Part shown: positions 8,526 through 16,704 of the stretch, piece by piece
Position numbering within the stretch: position 1 is the first letter of the stretch
How the letters are laid out: each line of letters begins with the position of its first letter
Assembly: GCA_024276015.1 (NCBI GenBank)
Contig: JAJRXZ010000003.1
Coordinates: 1-61,332 of the forward strand
Direction of reading: 5' to 3'
From: Spirochaetota bacterium
Lineage (GTDB): Bacteria > Spirochaetota > UBA4802 > UBA5550
DNA: 61,332 nucleotides
Position numbers and translations under genes: made by a program
The notes under the pieces: model-generated
What the model saw: the letters and a program-made list of their open reading frames with translations, nothing else
Database searches by the model: none
What the model was told of the DNA's origin: nothing

Positions 8526-10784
8526 ATGCCGCCAGAAAACAGAAATCATATTCATAAACACAAAACTTTCGGGAACAACCGCCCGCAGCCGCTGGAGGAA
8601 ATAAGGAAGAGACTTGTTATGCTTCCAAAAGCTTTCAACAGCAGGAAGATGAGCTTATCAAAAAAACTTTCCGGCATAGCCGGCAGCTGCAGTGATGAAT
8701 ATCTTTTAAATATTATAAATAAAATATGTATAAAACCTGACTGGCCCATTAATACAAATGACGCATCTCTGCTTCTGAATAAACTGGAAATCATACTGAA
8801 TATTGTCGAGTCTGCCCGGAACAATTGCATTGACCCTGAGATTATATTCAAATTCGGATTGAATTTATGTGCAGACAGAATATTGACAGAAGGGCATGCC
8901 TGCTTCAAGAAAATCGGGGAAAATATAATTTTTTACATTAATAATAAGATCATACCTGCAGAAACAGCGCTCATCCTGCACTCTGACAGAAACAGTATTA
9001 TTAAAAGATATCATGAGATCACAGAAGGCCGAAGCATTGATCCGCTGTCAGATATCGATATAAATCTCCTCTTTTCATTCATTTATTCAATTTCCCCCGG
9101 CATTTCATACAGCCAATTTTGGGATTCCATTAAGGATATAAGAAAAGCTGCCGTTCCGGATATGCCTCAAGCATTTAAAGAACTAACAATAAAAACCGAT
9201 AAAGTTGAAAGAGTTATCAAAAACAGGGCTCTTCTTCTTAAAGTAAGTGAATACAGGAATGAAATAATAGCGGCCCGGAATAACAGAAAATTCATCACGC
9301 AATTGCTTAATGAAATTCGGCAAATCAATAAAAAGACCAGATATGCCCTGCAGCAAAAGATAAGGGACTCTGCAGAGAGCCTTGCCCTCCTGATCAAAAA
9401 TCTGTTAAAAAAACAGATTAAAAACTATCAAAAAGAGATTCAGGAATTTATTGAAAAACTTCTTATCATATATTCATTGAAGAGCGACCCTCAACTTCTT
9501 CAGGATATAGAAAATCCGGATAATGAGATCTCTCTTTCGGCAATAAAAAATCTTCTGGAAGAGAGGCTATTCGATTCATTAAGCAAAATCACCGGCGCTA
9601 ATTTTTTTAACGAAGCCTTTGAGAATCTGTATAACGAGCTCAACATAAACTGCGGAGACAAAGTGCTGCCATATATGCCTGCCAATGTGATGATCAATCT
9701 TATAAAGCAGGATATAAAATATTGCAGCAATTTTTTAAAGGCGCGAAAAGACCTCATTGACGCAGCAGGGAGAACCGGCAAAAAAGGCTTAAACAAGCCT
9801 TTTTCGATAAATATAGATGTGTCCTTAAACTGCAATGAAAGGCCCCTTGCGGTTACAGACCTGCTGAGGATCAGGAAACGGCCAGCAGTGATCGAAGTAA
9901 AAGAAGGGCATAATAACAAACAGTATGCCGTCAAGGTTCAGACTCCCTATTTCTTCGGCGGATATGCCGTTTCTGACAAAATTACCGTTAAGGGCGGATT
10001 GTATACTCTGGATCAGAGACATAAGACAGCAGAGAAAAAAGTCGATAAAACCGACGATGACTTTCTCTTTGACAATGATATATTTGCATTTAACAGTCAG
10101 GATGAGCTGTTAATAATAGAACTGAACGAAATTAACAGGCTCATAACAGCAGACGAAGAATTGTACAAAAAGACGACCAAGCTGGTACAGTACCTTGAGA
10201 AGAGAATTCTAAGAATAATAAACCCTCTGAGCGGCAAAACAAAAAAAATGTTAAAAATTATTGATAAGGCACTTGAGTACACCCTCCACCCAACCGGAGA
10301 AAAAACGGATATAAAATTTATTCCGACAAAGGATATATCAATGCTTTTCAAAAGTTATATTGGAAAAGACTGCAGCAAATCCATGATATGGCACATTCTG
10401 CATCCCAAATCATATCTCTATAAAATTGTTATTGAAAAGAGGTGGTGCGGATACCTTACCCTCCTTGATATTGAAAACCGCAGCGGCAGCAGGGCCCTCC
10501 TCTTTGATGTAATAAATCTTGATCCTAAAATAATCGCTGACTGGTCGGATGTATTTGATAAATTCATAAATTATTTAAAACCCATTGCTCAAAAAGAGGG
10601 ATACAGATATATTCTGATTCCGGACAACATGTCTCACATATCAAATTCTCACTATATCAGTAACAGCATATATAAAAAATATAAAAAAAACAATAAGCCC
10701 GCAGAGGCCTTCGGGCTTATTCCCGAAGACAACACATTTCAGAGTCTCAATGACGCTTTTTTGATCTTATGGGAAAATAGTTAA
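8526..10784 (+). CDS. Large orphan protein of unknown function (752 aa)
   Basis: I do not recognise this family. The N-terminal 60 residues are basic and His-rich. Residues ~60-220 look all-helical. Residues ~230-330 are strongly charged and probably a long coiled coil (many Lys/Glu/Ile, 'KKQIKNYQKEIQEF'). The middle (~420-500) has beta-rich patches. The last 150 residues ('YLTLLDIENRSGSRALLFDVINL') alternate strands and helices in an order that faintly recalls GNAT acetyltransferases, without a clear acetyl-CoA loop. There is no signal peptide or membrane helix, so it is probably cytoplasmic. It runs convergently to the glycosyltransferase-like gene. The C-terminal codons contain a hairpin that would terminate the opposing transcript. 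Confidence 0.75.
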   Translation: MPPENRNHIHKHKTFGNNRPQPLEEIRKRLVMLPKAFNSRKMSLSKKLSGIAGSCSDEYLLNIINKICIKPDWPINTNDASLLLNKLEIILNIVESARNNCIDPEIIFKFGLNLCADRILTEGHACFKKIGENIIFYINNKIIPAETALILHSDRNSIIKRYHEITEGRSIDPLSDIDINLLFSFIYSISPGISYSQFWDSIKDIRKAAVPDMPQAFKELTIKTDKVERVIKNRALLLKVSEYRNEIIAARNNRKFITQLLNEIRQINKKTRYALQQKIRDSAESLALLIKNLLKKQIKNYQKEIQEFIEKLLIIYSLKSDPQLLQDIENPDNEISLSAIKNLLEERLFDSLSKITGANFFNEAFENLYNELNINCGDKVLPYMPANVMINLIKQDIKYCSNFLKARKDLIDAAGRTGKKGLNKPFSINIDVSLNCNERPLAVTDLLRIRKRPAVIEVKEGHNNKQYAVKVQTPYFFGGYAVSDKITVKGGLYTLDQRHKTAEKKVDKTDDDFLFDNDIFAFNSQDELLIIELNEINRLITADEELYKKTTKLVQYLEKRILRIINPLSGKTKKMLKIIDKALEYTLHPTGEKTDIKFIPTKDISMLFKSYIGKDCSKSMIWHILHPKSYLYKIVIEKRWCGYLTLLDIENRSGSRALLFDVINLDPKIIADWSDVFDKFINYLKPIAQKEGYRYILIPDNMSHISNSHYISNSIYKKYKKNNKPAEAFGLIPEDNTFQSLNDAFLILWENS
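10683..10721 (-). terminator. Minus-strand terminator inside the opposing gene
   Basis: AATAAGCCCG (10692-10701) and CGGGCTTATT (10712-10721) form a perfect 10-bp stem with a 10-nt loop. On the minus strand it is followed by GTTTTTTTT, an ideal intrinsic terminator for the gene ending at 10846. It lies within the last 35 codons of the plus-strand 752-aa gene. Confidence 0.75.
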
Positions 10785-10845
10785 ATATTGCAGATACAGG
10801 TTCTATAACAGTTGCCGGAATAAGCATAGTGCCTCTGCTCAATTA

Positions 10846-12942
10846 TTACAATTCCAGCCTGCATTTTCCAATTATTGCCTCTGCCCTTTCCTGAAGTTCC
10901 TTTGCAAAATCATCCTCATTGTTTAACTTGATCTCAATTGCATATAGAATATCATAGTATAGATCCCAGCCTCTTTTTTCTTCTATGTACTTATCTTTAA
11001 GAGGGTTATTATCTTTTGTCATAGATTTTAACAGTCTGCCCAGTCTTTCTGCTCCCATAGCAAGAAGGCTGCAAGCCTCTTTTTCACTTTCAATGCTCTC
11101 CGAACTGAACAACGCCGACGCCTTAAGAAGAAGTCTTAAAAGAACAATAGTCCATGGTATTTGAGAAACAAAGGAGCCGGTAAAGGGGTCAATGGCATTC
11201 TTTACATCCTTCAAAGGCCATGGCAATGAATCGGCATAGTATGAAAAAAGAATAATTCGAACATAGTCGCCTACTATTTTCCCTGTTTTTGCGGCTTTAA
11301 TTGCTTCCGAAGCAAAAGCCTCCTTGTCATGCCTCATGATCAACCCGTCCCTGTGAACATATCTCAGATAGCCCCTTTCATTCTCATCAAAAAGTACAGA
11401 CATAATGTAGGCCTGGTCTTCGGCACGTCCGATAAAGGAAGGAGTAAAGGGGCGGTATCTTTTCAGACTCTCAATAAGGATTCCGTTAGTGCCGCCGGTT
11501 ACATGAATTCTCTGTATACATTCATTAACGCCGTCAATACCTGTTTCATCCCCATACCTGGTCTGCATTTCAGCAGCGGTTGACAGCGCCTGAGGAAGCA
11601 GACTGTAAAAAACAAGGGTATCTCCGCGGGGATCTTTATCCGGAAATTTAACATCGGGAGTAAATAGAGAATTACTAAGATCCTTCTCATTTACAAGCGC
11701 GCCTGCGATCAATCCAAGATGAATACTCTTATTATTGCTGTCTTTACCATTTGCTCCCCACAGTTTGGTTGTAAAATGTTCAAAAGCAGTTGCCCCGGTC
11801 TGTTCCAGAAGCTCTTTCTGCGGAAAAACCTGGTCAAGGTCGATCTTAAAGGTGCCCTTAATTTCATTTGAGATAAGGACATTCCATAATGCGGCAACAG
11901 CTTTTAAAAAAGAATAATGCCGCCCGTATTCTCCGTCAACACCGAATATTTGATAGAGTATTTCTGTATTCTGTTTATGCAGAAACTTATCTGCAGCCGG
12001 AATTAATATTTCATTGATTATTTCCTCAGTGTCCCTTTCGGTGAAAACATAAATATTTAATCGGCTGATCCTGCTCTTCTGTTTTAACTCCGATTCCATA
12101 TAATCTTTGGATATTTCCTGCAGCCCTTTATGTGTTACTGACCCTGAAAGTATGCAATCAACTCTCCTGTTGCTATCTTTAATTCCCCTTTTCTCTTCAA
12201 ATCCCAGCGCCTCGTCCAATTTCTCCAATCCGTAAATTACTTCATTATTTTCAGGCGGAGTGCCTATCTGAACCGGGTGGTCATACCAGTAGAGCTGTTT
12301 CTCTTTTATAATATCTTTCAGTTTCACCTTAATTGACGAATTCAAATCAAGTTTGTCTATATCGGCTGACCGGGGCGGAATCGTTATAAGGGCATTTGCC
12401 GTAAAAAGCATTTCATATTCCGGTCTTTTTATATGATCATCATTCAATGCGGTAATCTTCACTCTTCTTTTTTCTCTCAGTTTCAGGACCTTTGATCCGA
12501 TTTCATCGAGGCTGAAAGAACCTTCGGGGAAAAAGACCTCCCTTATCTTTTTTGAGCATGAATCGATATCATTAAAGATGTTTTTTTTATCCAGCCATAC
12601 ATAAAGATCATCAAAATTAGTTTTAAAATCTGCATCACCTTTGTAAATATTCTGAATTTCATTCATCATCATCTCTTCACCGGTATTGAAAAAAGAGACC
12701 AGCTCCTGCCATTGCTTATCATCAGAGAGACTATTCAGGAATTCAGAAGCCTCCTGAAAACGGCTATGATCTTTACCGGAGATCTTTATTAAAACAGATG
12801 AACATATTTTCTTAATTGTTGATAAATCATCTTCTTTATAGGTATTGAAAAGTTTATCAATATCAATTCCGGTAATTGATCCACCCTTATTTTCAGTAAT
12901 TAAGTATTTAATGATTTCCCTGAATTTTTCTTTTACAGACAA
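10846..12942 (-). CDS. GT-A-like glycosyltransferase family protein
   Basis: A 698-residue cytoplasmic protein. The N-terminal ~210 residues are helical and unrecognised. Residues ~210-560 read like a GT-A nucleotide-sugar transferase. They contain a DxD candidate metal site (Asp368-Leu-Asp370), then a 'GGTNGILIESLKRY' acceptor-loop-like segment, an Glu508-Asp509 pair in 'GRAEDQAY' at the place of the family-2 catalytic ED, and a downstream His538 in 'MRHDK'. The C-terminal ~150 residues are helical. This layout resembles processive or cytosolic family-2 enzymes, but overall similarity to any named enzyme is not obvious. Sugar donor and acceptor are unknown. It is transcribed alone with its terminator inside the convergent gene. 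Confidence 0.55.
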   Translation of the reverse strand: MSVKEKFREIIKYLITENKGGSITGIDIDKLFNTYKEDDLSTIKKICSSVLIKISGKDHSRFQEASEFLNSLSDDKQWQELVSFFNTGEEMMMNEIQNIYKGDADFKTNFDDLYVWLDKKNIFNDIDSCSKKIREVFFPEGSFSLDEIGSKVLKLREKRRVKITALNDDHIKRPEYEMLFTANALITIPPRSADIDKLDLNSSIKVKLKDIIKEKQLYWYDHPVQIGTPPENNEVIYGLEKLDEALGFEEKRGIKDSNRRVDCILSGSVTHKGLQEISKDYMESELKQKSRISRLNIYVFTERDTEEIINEILIPAADKFLHKQNTEILYQIFGVDGEYGRHYSFLKAVAALWNVLISNEIKGTFKIDLDQVFPQKELLEQTGATAFEHFTTKLWGANGKDSNNKSIHLGLIAGALVNEKDLSNSLFTPDVKFPDKDPRGDTLVFYSLLPQALSTAAEMQTRYGDETGIDGVNECIQRIHVTGGTNGILIESLKRYRPFTPSFIGRAEDQAYIMSVLFDENERGYLRYVHRDGLIMRHDKEAFASEAIKAAKTGKIVGDYVRIILFSYYADSLPWPLKDVKNAIDPFTGSFVSQIPWTIVLLRLLLKASALFSSESIESEKEACSLLAMGAERLGRLLKSMTKDNNPLKDKYIEEKRGWDLYYDILYAIEIKLNNEDDFAKELQERAEAIIGKCRLEL

Positions 12943-13033
12943 GTTAAACCTCGCTTCAAAAAGAATTGCTGACAGATCTCATTAATTACATATTATGTCA
13001 ATTTAATTCAATAATTTTTTCCCAATGTCAGAG

Positions 13034-13254
13034 GAGGGCTGGCGGGAACCTCCTTTCTCTTTCCAGACAGTAAATCCTCTGCAAAAAGAAGCGAAAAGCC
13101 GAGGACTGTTTGAGCCTGAAATGAAATGAAGGGCGAGTTCCGCAGGCTTTTGAGCTTTTTTGCAGAGGAAATCGGGATAAATCCTATCTTCGGAGGCAAA
13201 TTTTCTCCTCTGATAAATATGAATTATTTTATTTTTTAGTTCCCGCCAGCCCTC
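13034..13254. repeat. 220-bp element bounded by 16-bp inverted repeats
   Basis: The intergenic stretch 12943-13300 has no credible gene. Its core is bounded by a perfect inverted repeat, GAGGGCTGGCGGGAAC at 13034-13049 and its complement at 13239-13254. A second, nested pair lies inside: CCTCTGCAAAAAG (13076-13088) and CTTTTTTGCAGAGG (13155-13168). Nested arms, small size and no coding content suggest a MITE-like mobile or REP-type dispersed element, or a large RNA structure. A similar half-arm, AGGCTGGCGGAAAC, occurs alone at 8396-8409. Minus-strand ORFs across it look spurious. Confidence 0.55.
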
Positions 13255-13306
13255 GAAGGAAATCGTAATTATATGAAAAAAATATTTAAAAATTTTATTC
13301 GGGATA

Positions 13307-13335
13307 TTGACGATCTTACATTTTCTATATATATT
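13307..13335 (+). promoter_or_regulatory. Promoter of the Hsp20 operon
   Basis: TTGACG (13307-13312) and TATATT (13330-13335) with a 17-nt spacer. The CIRCE operator begins 15 nt after the -10 box, the position expected for HrcA repression. Confidence 0.65.
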
Positions 13336-13349
13336 ATTATTAGAATTTG

Positions 13350-13376
13350 TTAGCACTCATCAATGTTGAGTGCTAA
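13350..13376 (+). promoter_or_regulatory. CIRCE operator (HrcA-binding site)
   Basis: A perfect TTAGCACTC, 9-nt spacer, GAGTGCTAA inverted repeat. This is the full consensus of the HrcA operator, which represses heat-shock genes until unfolded protein sequesters HrcA. Here it controls three small heat-shock proteins rather than the more usual groE or dnaK operons. hrcA itself is not in the window. Confidence 0.95.
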
Positions 13377-13416
13377 CAAAAAATTAAAAAATTTTTTACT
13401 CAAAAGGAGGCGGCTT

Positions 13417-13875
13417 ATGAAATGGGGAATAAGAAAAAGAAATGAGGATACTGAGTTATCCATTGACACTTTCAGAAAAAACATCGACAGAATGTTTGAT
13501 GATTTCTTCTCTATCGGCCCTACATCCTTATTCGAATCAGAATGGGTTCCAAAACTCGACATTGAAGAAGATGATGACTCAATTGATGTAAAAGCTGAAA
13601 TTCCCGGACTGGACGAAAAGGATATTAACGTAACAATTGAAAACAGTATGCTCACTATTTCCGGAGAAAAGAAGTATGAAAGCAAGAAAGAAGATAAAGA
13701 CCGAAAACTTGTTGTATCGGAAAGAAAGTTCGGTTCATTTTCAAGAACAATAAGCTTGCCCGACGGGATCAAAGCCGATAAAGTAAAGGCAAAATTCAAA
13801 AAAGGGGTGCTTAACATTCATATCCCTAAAGATGAAAAGGCTAAACTGAAAAGAATTCAAATTGATGTAAAATAA
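13417..13875 (+). CDS. Hsp20 small heat-shock protein, first of three
   Basis: An ATP-independent holdase chaperone of 152 residues. The alpha-crystallin domain spans roughly residues 45-140, with the conserved 'VKAEIPGLDEKDI' entry and the 'KKGVLNIHIPK' strand. I place the start at ATG 13417 because AAGGAGG sits at 13404-13410; the longer in-frame ATG at 13363 lies inside the CIRCE operator. It heads a three-gene operon controlled by HrcA, followed 12 nt later by the next paralogue. Confidence 0.93.
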   Translation: MKWGIRKRNEDTELSIDTFRKNIDRMFDDFFSIGPTSLFESEWVPKLDIEEDDDSIDVKAEIPGLDEKDINVTIENSMLTISGEKKYESKKEDKDRKLVVSERKFGSFSRTISLPDGIKADKVKAKFKKGVLNIHIPKDEKAKLKRIQIDVK

Positions 13876-13887
13876 AGGAGGGTTATT

Positions 13888-14301
13888 ATGTATTACACAA
13901 CTGATATTTTCGACGATATGCTGAGATTAAGGGATATCTTCGACAACTTTTACAGGGAAATATATTCAAAACCGGGAATCAGAGTTGAATTTCCCTTTAT
14001 TAACCTTTACGAAATGGATGATTCCATAGTAATAAAGGCCGTGGTACCGGGTGTAAAATCGGAAGATGTGAATATTGAGTTAAACAACAATAACCTGATC
14101 ATAGAGGGCGACCGAAAGAGCGACTTAACCGAAAAAAGATATATCAGACAGGAGAGAGTATTCGGGAAATTCAAAAAGATCGTGAATCTTCCTTATGAAG
14201 TTGATAAGGATAAGATAGAAGCGGTTTTGAAAAACGGTATTCTCACAATTACGCTTCAAAAAAGCGAAGCATCAAAACCGAAGAAAATTCAGATTAACTA
14301 A
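13888..14301 (+). CDS. Hsp20 small heat-shock protein, second of three
   Basis: A 137-residue paralogue of the preceding chaperone. The alpha-crystallin domain starts near residue 38 with 'IKAVVPGVKSEDV' and ends with the 'LKNGILTITLQK' strand. Its N-terminal arm is short, about 35 residues. A strong ribosome site (AAAGGAGGG) precedes the ATG. The different N-terminal arms of the three paralogues suggest hetero-oligomers or separate clients; that is inference. Confidence 0.93.
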   Translation: MYYTTDIFDDMLRLRDIFDNFYREIYSKPGIRVEFPFINLYEMDDSIVIKAVVPGVKSEDVNIELNNNNLIIEGDRKSDLTEKRYIRQERVFGKFKKIVNLPYEVDKDKIEAVLKNGILTITLQKSEASKPKKIQIN

Positions 14302-14323
14302 GTATTTTTGAGGAGGGGACACC

Positions 14324-14704
14324 ATGACAACAGACGTAAAAAAACTTAAAAAAGATGCATACAATAAAGACGAATGTGTAATCTCTCCGCCCGTTGATAT
14401 TTATGAAACTGAAGATGAATACGTATTAAAAACTGATCTGCCGGGTGTTAAGAAAGAAGATGTGGATATAACGATTCACGATAATAAACTCGAAATAAAT
14501 GCAAAAATTGATGACAACGAAAATAGTACTGAGAATCTAAAATACAGCGAATACAGCACGGATAATTATTACAGAAGTTTTAATGTAGGCACTGATATCA
14601 ACAGCGAAGAGATCAAGGCCGATCTGGAAGAGGGAGTTCTGACCCTCCATCTTCCAAAAAAACCGGAAGTAAAACCGAAAAAAATTGCGATTACCTCAGA
14701 ATAA
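14324..14704 (+). CDS. Hsp20 small heat-shock protein, third of three
   Basis: A 126-residue protein with 'YVLKTDLPGVKKEDV' and 'LEEGVLTLHLPKK' marking the alpha-crystallin domain. It is the most acidic and most diverged of the three, with a loop rich in Asn, Glu and Ser near residue 65. GAGGAGGGG precedes the start. It is the last gene of the CIRCE-controlled operon and is followed by a terminator. Confidence 0.92.
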   Translation: MTTDVKKLKKDAYNKDECVISPPVDIYETEDEYVLKTDLPGVKKEDVDITIHDNKLEINAKIDDNENSTENLKYSEYSTDNYYRSFNVGTDINSEEIKADLEEGVLTLHLPKKPEVKPKKIAITSE

Positions 14705-14720
14705 CAAAATTATTCTTAAT

Positions 14721-14758
14721 ATCCCCTGCTGCAGTATGAGCAAAGCAGGGGATATTTT
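14721..14758 (+). terminator. Terminator of the Hsp20 operon
   Basis: ATCCCCTGCT (14721-14730) pairs perfectly with AGCAGGGGAT (14744-14753), followed by ATTTT. It lies between convergent genes and may serve both. Confidence 0.65.
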
Positions 14759-15278
14759 ACAATTTTTCAAAACAGGGAATACAAAATTTGCTGCCTGTCC
14801 TTTCTCTTGTTCTGGTTATCATAGTAGGTTCACCGCATTTTGAGCACGAAACAGAATCATATATCTTCGCTTTTCCCGGCGGCGTAAATTCAACGCTCTC
14901 AAGTCTAAACAGATCAGACGGTTCGGAATTAAGTATTTTAACTACTCTCTCCTCCCGGGACAAATCCTTGCCTTTAAAAAGCCCTGCTCTTGCAGTGAGC
15001 TTAAATGCCTTCGCCTCTTTTCTGTTGTAAAAGGTATAGTTGTTCTTGCCATAGTCAAGGAATATGAGATTCCCCTTACCGAAGGTCGCTCCCAGCAGAG
15101 CCTGGATGGCGTCAACACTGCAGTTATCATTTTCCACCAGGACAACCAGTTCTTCGTCAATAGAAAAGGAATTCCGCTGATCTAAAATATACTTGGCCGC
15201 CATTACGCCCATTGCAAGCCCCGGGCAGGAGTGCCCGTGAAATTCAACCGCTTTATTCATCAACTTATATGTATCCAT
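14757..15278 (-). CDS. FmdE-family protein with C-terminal zinc ribbon
   Basis: A 173-residue member of the FmdE family, named for a molybdenum formylmethanofuran dehydrogenase subunit but widespread in anaerobes without that enzyme. The signature HGHSCPG begins at residue 14 and supplies metal ligands His14, His16 and Cys18. A second conserved segment, 'ENDNCSVDAIQALLGATFGKGN', reads 'ENDNC' then 'GATFGKGN'. The C terminus has two CxxC pairs (CSKC and CIPC) forming a zinc ribbon. Related proteins are suspected in metal delivery or molybdopterin-enzyme maturation; the role here is unknown. It is a single gene with about 280 nt of unremarkable AT-rich sequence before it. Confidence 0.85.
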   Translation of the reverse strand: MDTYKLMNKAVEFHGHSCPGLAMGVMAAKYILDQRNSFSIDEELVVLVENDNCSVDAIQALLGATFGKGNLIFLDYGKNNYTFYNRKEAKAFKLTARAGLFKGKDLSREERVVKILNSEPSDLFRLESVEFTPPGKAKIYDSVSCSKCGEPTMITRTRERTGSKFCIPCFEKL

Positions 15279-15560
15279 TATTTCAATAGAACCTTTCCCC
15301 GTTAATTATTGACCTTGGATCATTTTATAATTTTTCATTATCATTAGATCATATAATGCTCATGCAATAAAATAATACAAAATAATCTGTGTGATTTTAT
15401 GCTTATATTCTGATTATTTTTGTCAATAAGTTTACAATAATTATTGACCCGTTAAAACCATTTTCTATAATACAATTAACAATCAGATTTTTGACGCCTT
15501 TTAAAACTTGTATAACACTATATCATATAAGACCTTAATTAACAACAATGGAGAATACCG

Positions 15561-16115
15561 ATGAAATATTTTAATAAAGCCGGCAAAGAAAACAGTGAAA
15601 AAACCGTTGATATTGCCTTTAACGAGGCCCTAAAAAGAAATATCAAATACATAATTACTGCGTCCACATACGGGGATACAGGGCTTAAAATGGCTGAGAA
15701 ATGCCGCGGGTCAGATATAACTCCAATTATTGTAACTCACAATGCAGGATTCAAAGAATTCGGCAAATGCGAACTGACTTCGGAAATAAAAGAAAAGATA
15801 GTAAAAAAAGGAGGAAAAATAATCACCGGAACAATGGTTTTGAGAAACATAGACAGCGCAATAAAATCAAAATGGGGGTATTCCGAAACGGAATTGATCA
15901 ATGCCGTATTGAGAATGTTCGGCCAGGGCATGAAAGTCTGCGTCGAGATCACAGCTATGGCCAGCGACTGCGGACTTATTCCTCAGGAAGACATTATTGC
16001 TGTTGCAGGCACGGGCCGGGGCGCAGATACAGCTGTTGTTATAAAACCGGAATCATCGAACAGATTTTTCGATATTAAAATCAGGGAAATTCTGGCTAAA
16101 CCGCGGGATTTTTAA
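15561..16115 (+). CDS. Pyruvate-kinase C-terminal-domain-like protein
   Basis: A 184-residue stand-alone protein resembling the regulatory C-terminal domain of pyruvate kinase: a Rossmann-like alpha/beta fold with 'IKYIITASTYGDTG' at the start and 'AGTGRGADTAVVIKP' near the end. It has no catalytic barrel. Such free-standing domains occur in many anaerobes and archaea with no settled function. GGAG 8 nt before the ATG supports the start. It is transcribed alone. Confidence 0.8.
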   Translation: MKYFNKAGKENSEKTVDIAFNEALKRNIKYIITASTYGDTGLKMAEKCRGSDITPIIVTHNAGFKEFGKCELTSEIKEKIVKKGGKIITGTMVLRNIDSAIKSKWGYSETELINAVLRMFGQGMKVCVEITAMASDCGLIPQEDIIAVAGTGRGADTAVVIKPESSNRFFDIKIREILAKPRDF

Positions 16116-16156
16116 ACAGATCCCCATAAACAATCTCCCATGAACTGCAGCTGGAT

Positions 16157-16501
16157 CTAAGAGTTTACTTTGCTGCGGATCATTATGAGCAGCATTTTAT
16201 ATTTCTCCGAAGCATATAGAGCATGAGGAATATTTGCAGGCATTATTATCATCTCTCCTGCTTTTACGGTGCTTTTCTCGCTGCCAATTGTTATTTCAGC
16301 GCTCCCGTCAATAATATAGACCACTGCATCAAAGGGCGAAGTGTGTTCGCTTAAGCTTTCACCTTTATCAAATGAAAAAAGAGTTATGTTTCCAATTCCT
16401 TTATCAATTAATGTTTTACTGATAACAGAATCTTCGGAATAATCTATAAACTCATTCAGATTAAAAGAGACTCCTTTTGGAGCATTTACCTTATCAGTCA
16501 T
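16157..16501 (-). CDS. Cupin-domain protein
   Basis: A 114-residue single-domain cupin. The first motif appears as 'GESLSEHTSPFDAVVYIIDG' around residues 40-60, read here as 'SEHTSPFDAVVYIIDG', and the second as 'MPANIPHALYA'. These supply His ligands for a metal, but the second His of the first motif is replaced, so metal binding is uncertain. I start at ATG 16501, preceded by GGAGAG; a longer ATG at 16534 lacks a ribosome site. Function is unknown; such proteins are often sugar- or metal-binding enzymes or regulators. Confidence 0.8.
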   Translation of the reverse strand: MTDKVNAPKGVSFNLNEFIDYSEDSVISKTLIDKGIGNITLFSFDKGESLSEHTSPFDAVVYIIDGSAEITIGSEKSTVKAGEMIIMPANIPHALYASEKYKMLLIMIRSKVNS

Positions 16502-16704
16502 AATGTTCTCTCCATGATATAAACAGCCGGACAAAAATCCGACCGGTATATTACGCTCTTTCTCATAAAAAACACCTGCACATTTTCATCCGAGATGTTT
16601 TCTCAAAAAGAGAATATTGCCCCTCTTCATTTATGTCTATTAAAAATTTCAATTAATTCAATATTTTCCGGTCTGAAATTTAAAACTTCTTTCTTAAAAA
16701 ATAT

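Noticed and set aside
13003-13356. Minus-strand ORFs (117 and 63 codons) across the inverted-repeat element
   Set aside because: They follow the repeat arms and have no ribosome site or recognisable domain. They look like translation of the element rather than a gene.
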